Shown here one piece after another: positions 58,882 through 64,000 of a DNA stretch of 64,000 bases. The position numbers and the translations under genes were made by a program. The notes below the pieces were generated by a model. That model worked only from the letters and a program-made list of their open reading frames with translations, did not search any database and was not told where the DNA came from. Origin of the DNA: JAMXLO01 sp963812505 (GTDB taxonomy: Bacteria; Pseudomonadota; Alphaproteobacteria; Acetobacterales; Acetobacteraceae); contig CAWEVM010000015.1 in the NCBI GenBank assembly GCA_963812505.1, positions 1 to 64,000 on the forward strand, in the 5' to 3' direction. The first letter of the stretch is position 1; every line of letters starts with the position of its first letter.

Positions 58882-59898
58882 CTACCCGACCAGTCGTTCG
58901 GCGATCTGCACCGCGTTCAGTGCCGCGCCCTTCAGCAACTGATCGCCCGCCACGAACAGCGCGAGCGAACGGCCCGTTGGATCGCTCGTGTCATGCCTGA
59001 TGCGTCCCACCAGAATATCATCCTGTCCCGACGCCTCGTTTGGCATCGGAAAGTGGTTGCCCGCGGCATCGTCGACAATCCGCACACCTGGGGCAGACGC
59101 CAGTACCTCACGCGCCGCATCTGGCGCGATAGGTCGCTCGAACTCGACCGTCAGCGCGATCGAATGTGCCCGCAGCACCGGCACCCGCACGCACGTCACG
59201 CCGATGCGCAACTCGGGCTCCTCCATGATCTTGCGCAGTTCGCGCATGACCTTGGTCTCTTCTTCGTTGTAGCCGCTGGCCGGATCCACCTTCGTGTCGT
59301 GGCTGAACAGATTGAAGGCGTAGGGATGCGCCAGCACGCGATGCTGATATGCCGCCCCTTGAAGATAGGCTGCGGTCGATGCGCGGAGTTCCTCCATCGC
59401 CGCGGCCCCCGCGCCGGACGCCGCCTGATACGTGGCGGCGATCACCCGGCGAATGCGGTTGTGCCGATGCAGCGGCCAGAGCGGCACCACTGCCACGATC
59501 GCCACGCAGTTCGGGTTGGCGATGATGCCGATATGGCGGGCGATCGCACCTGGGTTCACCTCGGGCACGACCAGAGGAACGCCGGGCTCCATGCGGAATG
59601 CCGAGGAGTTGTCGACAACGACGGCGCCTTGTCGCACGGCGATCGGTGCGAACCGCCGCGAGACGGTGCTGCCGGCGGAGAACAGCGCGATATCGATGCC
59701 GGGAAAGCTGTCCTCGTTCAGTTCCTCCACCGCGATGCCCTGGCCGCGGAACAGCAGCTTCCGCCCAGCCGATCGGCCGGAGGCGAACAGGCGCAGTTTT
59801 TCCAGCGGGAGGTTGCGGCTCTCCAGGCAGCCGATCAGTTCGCCACCGACTGCGCCGGTGGCGCCGACAATGGCGACGGTGGGATGGTGCAGGCTCAT
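58882..59898 (-). CDS. asd: Aspartate-semialdehyde dehydrogenase
   Basis: Enzyme of 338 aa reducing aspartyl phosphate to aspartate semialdehyde on the way to lysine, threonine, methionine and diaminopimelate. VAIVGATGAVGGELIG is the NADP-binding motif. NPNCVAIVAVVPLWPLH contains the catalytic cysteine. YQAASGAGAAAMEELR and VRVPVLRAHSIALTVEFERP are family blocks. The start is at 59898; GAACGGAGCGAG lies upstream. A terminator-like hairpin lies 48 nt further upstream in the leader. The neighbouring sulfurtransferase and cystathionine lyase on the other strand also belong to sulfur amino-acid metabolism. Confidence 0.93.
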   Translation of the reverse strand: MSLHHPTVAIVGATGAVGGELIGCLESRNLPLEKLRLFASGRSAGRKLLFRGQGIAVEELNEDSFPGIDIALFSAGSTVSRRFAPIAVRQGAVVVDNSSAFRMEPGVPLVVPEVNPGAIARHIGIIANPNCVAIVAVVPLWPLHRHNRIRRVIAATYQAASGAGAAAMEELRASTAAYLQGAAYQHRVLAHPYAFNLFSHDTKVDPASGYNEEETKVMRELRKIMEEPELRIGVTCVRVPVLRAHSIALTVEFERPIAPDAAREVLASAPGVRIVDDAAGNHFPMPNEASGQDDILVGRIRHDTSDPTGRSLALFVAGDQLLKGAALNAVQIAERLVG

Positions 59899-59940
59899 GA
59901 CACTCGCTCCGTTCGTTGGGCCGGAAGACGAGTGCCTGAG

Positions 59941-59975
59941 AAAGCAAAGGCCCCGTCCGATGCCGGCGGGGCCTT
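59941..59975 (-). terminator. Leader hairpin of asd, possible attenuator
   Basis: On the minus strand AAGGCCCCG pairs with CGGGGCCTT (59975-59967 with 59955-59947), 9 bp, loop 11 nt, followed by TTGCTTTCTC. It has intrinsic-terminator form and lies in the 5' region of asd, where no upstream minus-strand gene ends. Premature termination controlled by an amino acid is possible, but no leader peptide with a run of control codons is evident. Confidence 0.5.
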
Positions 59976-60113
59976 GGGTGGTGCTATGTCGCTGCCGTCA
60001 ACACGCGCACGCCCAGGACGCCCGACCGAAGGGCTTCCAATTCCTCATCGTGCGCTTGCTGACGCGGCAGGACATGCAAACACTTTAGCAGGCGCGGACG
60101 AAGAGACAAGATT

Positions 60114-60147
60114 CTCCCGCTCCCCTTGCGAGAGGGGGCGGTGGGAG
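60114..60147. repeat. Single REP-like hairpin related to the hyu repeat
   Basis: CTCCC (60114-60118) pairs with GGGAG (60143-60147) and CCCC (60122-60125) with GGGG inside it. The core TCCCCTTGCGAGAGGGGG differs by one base from the core of the inverted repeat at 12434-12541. It lies between asd and the sulfurtransferase gene, in a 311-nt gap that also holds the asd leader hairpin. Confidence 0.6.
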
Positions 60148-60209
60148 GGTTGCTGATTGACACCCCCGCCGCCTGTGCCGACACATGCACCACCGGAAGG
60201 GGGGAGACG

Positions 60210-61058
60210 ATGATGGGGCCGTTGGTGAACACGGACTGGCTTGCCGCCGAACTTGGCAAACCGGACCTCATAGTCTTCGACGCAACAATGTACCTGCCCA
60301 ACGAGAACAAGAGCGGCCAGGCAGAGTTCCGCCGCGCCCACATTCCCGGCGCGCGCTATTTCGACATCGACGTGATCGCCGATCCCGATACCGACCTTCC
60401 CCACATGGTTCCCACACCCGGCCGGTTCGCCAAACTGATCGGTGTGCTCGGTGTGTCGAATGCCTCGCGTGTCGTCTTCTACGACCAGAAAGGCCTCGCA
60501 TCCGCGGCGCGCGGCTGGTGGCTGATGGGACTGTTCGGCCACGACAATGCCGCGGTGCTGGATGGCGGTCTGCCGAAATGGCAGCGCGAGGGCCGCCCGA
60601 CTGAAACCGGTGATCCGCCGTCTCCGCGACCCGCCACCTACCGTCCCGACTACCGGCCGGCGAGGCTGCGTGGCATCGGCGACGTGCTGGCCAACCTGAA
60701 ATCGCCCGCCGAACTGGTGCTGGATGCGCGCGCTGCTGGCCGCTTCACCGGTGAGGTCCCCGAACCGCGCGCCGGCATGCGCAGCGGCCACATCCCCGGC
60801 TCGGCGAGCCTGCCCTACACCGACCTGCTCAACGACGACGGCACGTTCCGCTCCGCCGACGCGGTGCGCGCGCGGCTGGTGCAGGCCGGTGTCGATGGCA
60901 CGCGACCGGTGGTGACAAGCTGCGGCTCGGGCGTGACGGCGTGCATCCTGACGCTGGGAATGCGCATCGCCGGGCTACCGGACGGCGCCGTCTACGACGG
61001 ATCATGGACCGAGTGGGGCGGTCGCTCCGACACACCGGTAGAGACAAAGCGAGCATGA
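60210..61058 (+). CDS. sseA: 3-Mercaptopyruvate-type sulfurtransferase
   Basis: Two-domain rhodanese-fold enzyme (282 aa). The N-terminal inactive domain contains FRRAHIPGARYFDIDVIADPDTDLPHMVP (read in parts) and FYDQKGLASAARGWW. The C-terminal domain has AGMRSGHIPGSASLPY and the active-site loop CGSGVTAC, the CGSGVT form diagnostic of mercaptopyruvate rather than thiosulfate sulfurtransferases. GGGGAGA precedes the ATG (a second ATG follows directly). Its TGA overlaps the ATG of the cystathionine lyase gene, linking sulfur release to transsulfuration. Confidence 0.88.
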   Translation: MMGPLVNTDWLAAELGKPDLIVFDATMYLPNENKSGQAEFRRAHIPGARYFDIDVIADPDTDLPHMVPTPGRFAKLIGVLGVSNASRVVFYDQKGLASAARGWWLMGLFGHDNAAVLDGGLPKWQREGRPTETGDPPSPRPATYRPDYRPARLRGIGDVLANLKSPAELVLDARAAGRFTGEVPEPRAGMRSGHIPGSASLPYTDLLNDDGTFRSADAVRARLVQAGVDGTRPVVTSCGSGVTACILTLGMRIAGLPDGAVYDGSWTEWGGRSDTPVETKRA

Positions 61059-62251
61059 CCGACACATCGAAGCGCGGCTTCCGCACGAAGCTCTCGCATA
61101 CCGGGCGTGCCGGCACGCACGTGCACGGCTTCGTCAATCCACCGCTGCTGCGCGGCTCAACCGTGCTGTATCCAACCGTGGCGGAACGGCGCGCGCTTCA
61201 GGCCAAGCGTGGCGAACGCGTGCTGACCTATGGTCTCGGCGGATCGGAGACTCACTGGGCGCTGGAGGACGTCATCGCGGAGGTCGAAGGCGGTACGCGC
61301 TGCGCCATCGTCTGTTCGGGCCTCGCTGCGGTGACGACACCGCTGCTCGCGTTCCTCAAGAGCGGCGATCACTGCCTGATGCCGGACAGCGTGTACGGTC
61401 CAACACGCAACTTCACCGATGGCGTGCTGAAGCGTTACGGCGTGGAGACGACGTTCTACGATCCGGTGATCGACGAGGCCGGCATCACCGAGCTGATGCG
61501 TCCAAACACTACGGTTGTATACACGGAGAGCCCGGGCAGCCACACCTTCGAGGTGCAGGACATCCCGGCGATCGCGCGTGCCGCACGTGCGCGCGGTGCA
61601 AAGGTGCTGATGGACAACACCTGGGGCATCCATCACTTCCAGCCTTTCAAGCATGGCGTTGATGTCTCGATCCAGGCGGCAACGAAATATCCGGCCGGAC
61701 ACTCGGATATTCTGATCGGCAGCGTCACGGTGAATTCGGACGCAGACTGGCACACGCTGCATTCGACCTCGCGCGGCTTGGGGCAGTATGCCAGTCCGGA
61801 TGATTGTTGGTTGACCTTGCGCGGCATGCGCACGTTGGGCGTGCGGCTGTCGCAGCAGATGGATAGTGGCATCGAGGTGGCACACTGGCTGAGCAAGCGG
61901 CCCGAGGTTAAGCAGGTGCTGCATCCTGCACTGCCGAGCGCGCCGGGTCACACGATCTGGAAGCGCGATTTCACCGGCGCGTGCAGTCTGTTCGGTGTGG
62001 AGTTCAAGCCGGAGTACTCCGTGGAAAGCACGCACGCCTTCGTCGAAGCGCTGGAGCTGTTCGGTATCGGCGCGTCATGGGGCGGTTTCGAGAGTCTCGC
62101 GTTGCCGACCACGGGTGCCATCTCGCGAACGGTTGCCGGTGCGAGGTTCGATGGCCCGCTGGTGCGGCTGCATATTGGTTTGGAGGATGTCGCCGACCTG
62201 ACCACAGACCTGGAGCAAGGTCTGAAAGTGATGCGCGAGTTCGGGCGTTGA
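61055..62251 (+). CDS. metC: Cystathionine beta-lyase
   Basis: PLP enzyme (398 aa) of the Cys/Met metabolism family that cleaves cystathionine to homocysteine, pyruvate and ammonia. VNPPLLRGSTVLYPT and LTYGLGGSETHWALED are MetC blocks. ESPGSHTFEVQDIPAIARAA is typical of the proteobacterial MetC group. The PLP lysine lies in IQAATKYPAGHSDILIG, with DNTWGIHHFQP carrying the Asp that contacts the pyridine nitrogen. The ATG overlaps the sulfurtransferase stop (ATGA). The short intergenic distance to the convergent transglycosylase gene is 30 nt. Confidence 0.9.
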   Translation: MTDTSKRGFRTKLSHTGRAGTHVHGFVNPPLLRGSTVLYPTVAERRALQAKRGERVLTYGLGGSETHWALEDVIAEVEGGTRCAIVCSGLAAVTTPLLAFLKSGDHCLMPDSVYGPTRNFTDGVLKRYGVETTFYDPVIDEAGITELMRPNTTVVYTESPGSHTFEVQDIPAIARAARARGAKVLMDNTWGIHHFQPFKHGVDVSIQAATKYPAGHSDILIGSVTVNSDADWHTLHSTSRGLGQYASPDDCWLTLRGMRTLGVRLSQQMDSGIEVAHWLSKRPEVKQVLHPALPSAPGHTIWKRDFTGACSLFGVEFKPEYSVESTHAFVEALELFGIGASWGGFESLALPTTGAISRTVAGARFDGPLVRLHIGLEDVADLTTDLEQGLKVMREFGR

Positions 62252-62281
62252 AGGTCGGCTATCAGGCGCTGAAGTCTGCAG

Positions 62282-63121
62282 CTACCGTGGCGCTGCCCAA
62301 TTGCCGGCTTCCTCTGGGTCGGGATTGGGATACGCGGCAGTGGCATCGTGGTCCAGCAGGTCGGCGTAGTACGAGCGACGTTGTTCGAACCTCACTGAGA
62401 TAACTTCGTAGGCGACGCCCAGAGAAGTTGTCGCTCCATGCGGCAGGCCTCTGAACAAACCTGAACCCTTCCAGGCGACGTCACCGACAACAGCCTTGCA
62501 TGGCACTGACGGACGATCGGTGACCGCCTCGATAAAGCGGTTGGCTCCAGCGACGCCCAAGGCATGGATGAGGTAAAAGTCCATGACTTGCAGGGGCCGA
62601 TCTTTCGATTGTTCCTTTTGGTAGTCCAAACGTTCCGCAGCCAACAATGTAGCAATGCGCGGGTCGTTCCTGAGCGCCCATATTCTGCCTTTGGCGGAAG
62701 CGCGCACAACAAGATGGCCAGTGCCTGACCGATAAATCAGGTCTGCAAAACGGCTCAAGCCATACTTTCCCCCGAACTTCTTCATGTTCTCCAGCCAAGT
62801 CTGCTTCGTGAATTGCAACAGCCCAGCAGCGGAAGATGTCTGGTTTTTTGCGTCGGTCCGGAATCTGCTCTCGGTCGCTGCGATTGTGAGCAGAAGGGCT
62901 GGGTCGATGCCCGTTGAACGTCCTGCATCCAAAACGGCAGCAACGACAGTCTGCGGAGGCCGCGCGGGTTGCTCAGCCAAAGATGGTGTCAGGTCAGTAG
63001 ATGGTGTCCGTTTGATGTTGCGCGCAACGGCGGAATGAATTGTCCAAGGGCTACTCAGAGCGAGCGTCGCAGAGAACACAGATATCGCCAGCCACGAGCG
63101 CGCACGCTGTGGAACTGCCAT
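62282..63121 (-). CDS. Lytic transglycosylase-like exported protein
   Basis: Envelope protein of 279 aa with a signal peptide (SWLAISVFSATLALSSPW). The SLT-type catalytic domain begins at about residue 60. The catalytic glutamate is in LLTIAATESRFRTDA, followed by SSAAGLLQFTKQTWLENMKKFG, the GLLQ-x-x-x-x-W motif of lysozyme-like transglycosylases. The C-terminal part (about 140-279) does not match a family I know. Cleavage of peptidoglycan is the likely role. It is convergent with metC. Start at 63121. Confidence 0.82.
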   Translation of the reverse strand: MAVPQRARSWLAISVFSATLALSSPWTIHSAVARNIKRTPSTDLTPSLAEQPARPPQTVVAAVLDAGRSTGIDPALLLTIAATESRFRTDAKNQTSSAAGLLQFTKQTWLENMKKFGGKYGLSRFADLIYRSGTGHLVVRASAKGRIWALRNDPRIATLLAAERLDYQKEQSKDRPLQVMDFYLIHALGVAGANRFIEAVTDRPSVPCKAVVGDVAWKGSGLFRGLPHGATTSLGVAYEVISVRFEQRRSYYADLLDHDATAAYPNPDPEEAGNWAAPR

Positions 63122-63296
63122 GCCGCTTGTTCCCCCTCAGTGTGAGCGAAGCACTGGAAGGTAGGTCGGTCGTGCAGCGCCTCACTGCCGAGGTATTGGA
63201 ATGGCCCAACTGCGGATAGTGAACGAACCATCAGATAGTCGAGAGCTTCAACGCTCGTGCGCGCAATCTCATTGTGTATGCGCAAGCATGCGTCCT

Positions 63297-63333
63297 TGAT
63301 GCTCGGAGGTGCTCTTGCGTTGAACGAGCATCA
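63297..63333. other. Perfect 9-bp inverted repeat in an empty gap
   Basis: TGATGCTCG (63297-63305) is matched by CGAGCATCA (63325-63333) with a 19-nt loop. It lies in the 339-nt stretch 63122-63460 between the transglycosylase start and the cyclase 3' end. Apart from it I see nothing there; the only open frame is short and composition-poor. It could be a transcript-end hairpin for the cyclase operon or an operator upstream of the transglycosylase gene. Confidence 0.35.
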
Positions 63334-63460
63334 CTCGCTAACCCACTGAGGTGGATTAACCGCGCGGGTATCAGCTCTTTTCGCACAACTTTAGATTGGT
63401 GTCTCGCCTCGCGGAATGTTGAGGCTATCTTAGCAGTAATTCCGGGACCCTAGGACCCAA

Positions 63461-64000
63461 TCATAGCATCGCAACGGGCCGTACAGGCGATCCGGTGGCG
63501 CCACGGAATTTCGTCGCTAGCAGAATGAAACAGAAGCTTCCCACTCCGTCGCGTGCCAATTCATCCAATGCCAGGTTCTCGATCAGATACACCCCCGCCT
63601 CGGCCAGCGCGTGCTGGTGCACCGGCATCGAGATGCCGTGGTTCGGGTTGGGCAGCACCTCGACCGCCATGTTGTCGCAGCCGATCGCCACCACGCCGCG
63701 CTCGATCAGCCAACGTGCGCCGGGCAGATCGATGCCGGGTTCGCCCTGTAGATACCGCGTGTTGTCGATGCCGAAGAAGCGTCCCCAGCCGGTGCGGATC
63801 AGCGCGATGTCGCCTGGCTCCAGCGCCACCTTCGCTGTCTCTTCGGCGCGCGCCAGTTCCTCCGGCGTCACGACGCGACCGGGATTCAGATGCTGACCGC
63901 CATCGCATCCCGCCACATCCAATAGCACACCGCGGGTGATCATCGGCGGCGCGTGCTCGATGCCAAGGCGCTCCAATCCCCAGTCGGTCACCGTGTCGGC
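63461..64000 (-). CDS. Cyclase/kynurenine formamidase-family protein (3' part)
   Basis: C-terminal 179 residues of a metal-dependent hydrolase of the cyclase (KynB-like) family. The reading frame runs off the window at 64000, so the start and the N-terminal metal-binding HxGTHxD-type motif are outside. Visible blocks are GIEHAPPMITRGVLLDVAG, PGDIALIRTGWGRFFG, GARWLIERGVVAIGCDNMAVE (read in parts) and HQHALAEAGVYLIENLALDEL. A GTG at 63991 is an internal codon rather than the start. Substrate unknown; related proteins open N-formyl or cyclic amide substrates. Confidence 0.85.
   Translation of the reverse strand, partial: ADTVTDWGLERLGIEHAPPMITRGVLLDVAGCDGGQHLNPGRVVTPEELARAEETAKVALEPGDIALIRTGWGRFFGIDNTRYLQGEPGIDLPGARWLIERGVVAIGCDNMAVEVLPNPNHGISMPVHQHALAEAGVYLIENLALDELARDGVGSFCFILLATKFRGATGSPVRPVAML

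Noticed and set aside
59984..60060. Short minus-strand frames before the asd leader hairpin as attenuator leader peptides
   Set aside because: One ends in TAG just before the hairpin, but there is no run of Lys, Thr, Met or Ile codons and no convincing start signal.
63055..63285. 76-codon minus-strand frame upstream of the transglycosylase
   Set aside because: Overlaps the signal-peptide coding end in another frame, no ribosome-binding site, no family look.

Overview
The window reads as a chromosomal stretch of a high-GC alphaproteobacterium. Three signals support this: a permuted two-piece tmRNA gene, a CtrA-type TTAA-N7-TTAAC box in front of a chemotaxis receptor, and the overall gene content (HpnN-type hopanoid transporter, NnrU, ThyX, many small periplasmic binding proteins). 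Rhodospirillales/Acetobacteraceae is the best guess from content only. I see no insertion sequence, prophage, CRISPR array or tRNA gene.

Layout. 0-4 kb: flagellar stator genes in the order motB-motA, then a CHASE3-type chemotaxis receptor with the CtrA box. 4-10.6 kb: two small proteins, an SCP2-like thiolase, a DOPA-dioxygenase-family protein, a flavoprotein monooxygenase, and two tandem FMN alpha-hydroxyacid dehydrogenases. 10.5-14.6 kb: a 56-aa membrane protein and a hyuB-hyuA hydantoinase/oxoprolinase pair split by a perfect 30-bp inverted repeat. 14.8-19.5 kb: a TAXI-protein operon, a lactonase preceded by the remnant of an HpcH/HpaI aldolase, and a family-5 binding protein. 19.5-24.6 kb: glgX coupled to a Pro-rich microprotein, a CsbD-like protein, an SMP-30 lactonase and a cis-dihydrodiol-type SDR. 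24.8-28.9 kb: a membrane Ser/Thr kinase with LRR, Pro-rich and Sel1 parts, then a SorAB-like sulfite dehydrogenase.

28.9-38.6 kb: THI5-like protein, Gfo/Idh/MocA oxidoreductase, MFS carrier, FrnE-type DsbA, hydrolase, NnrU, gamma-glutamyltransferase, a CcdB toxin with a wrecked CcdA, a polysaccharide deacetylase and another hydrolase. 38.6-39.9 kb: ssrA (tmRNA), divergent from thyX. 40.0-45.0 kb: a peptide export cassette made of a HlyD-type fusion protein, a C39-peptidase ABC exporter, a 74-aa double-glycine peptide, a Cys-rich protein and a small secreted protein. This is the best candidate for an undescribed system. 45.1-49.6 kb: CoA-transferase plus ThDP-dependent acyl-CoA lyase/decarboxylase and an MFS carrier.

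49.6-53.5 kb: two small exported proteins, HpnN and a DUF2147 protein. 53.7-56.8 kb: a compact three-gene set matching the URC route of uracil catabolism (GTP-cyclohydrolase-II-like URC1, DUF1688 URC4, uracil phosphoribosyltransferase). 56.8-64 kb: a small exported protein, a frameshifted MFS gene, asd with a leader hairpin, a 3-mercaptopyruvate-type sulfurtransferase coupled to a cystathionine beta-lyase (sulfur metabolism), a lytic transglycosylase, and the 3' part of a cyclase-family gene cut by the window end.

All function calls come from reading motifs and family resemblance by eye. No database search was run.
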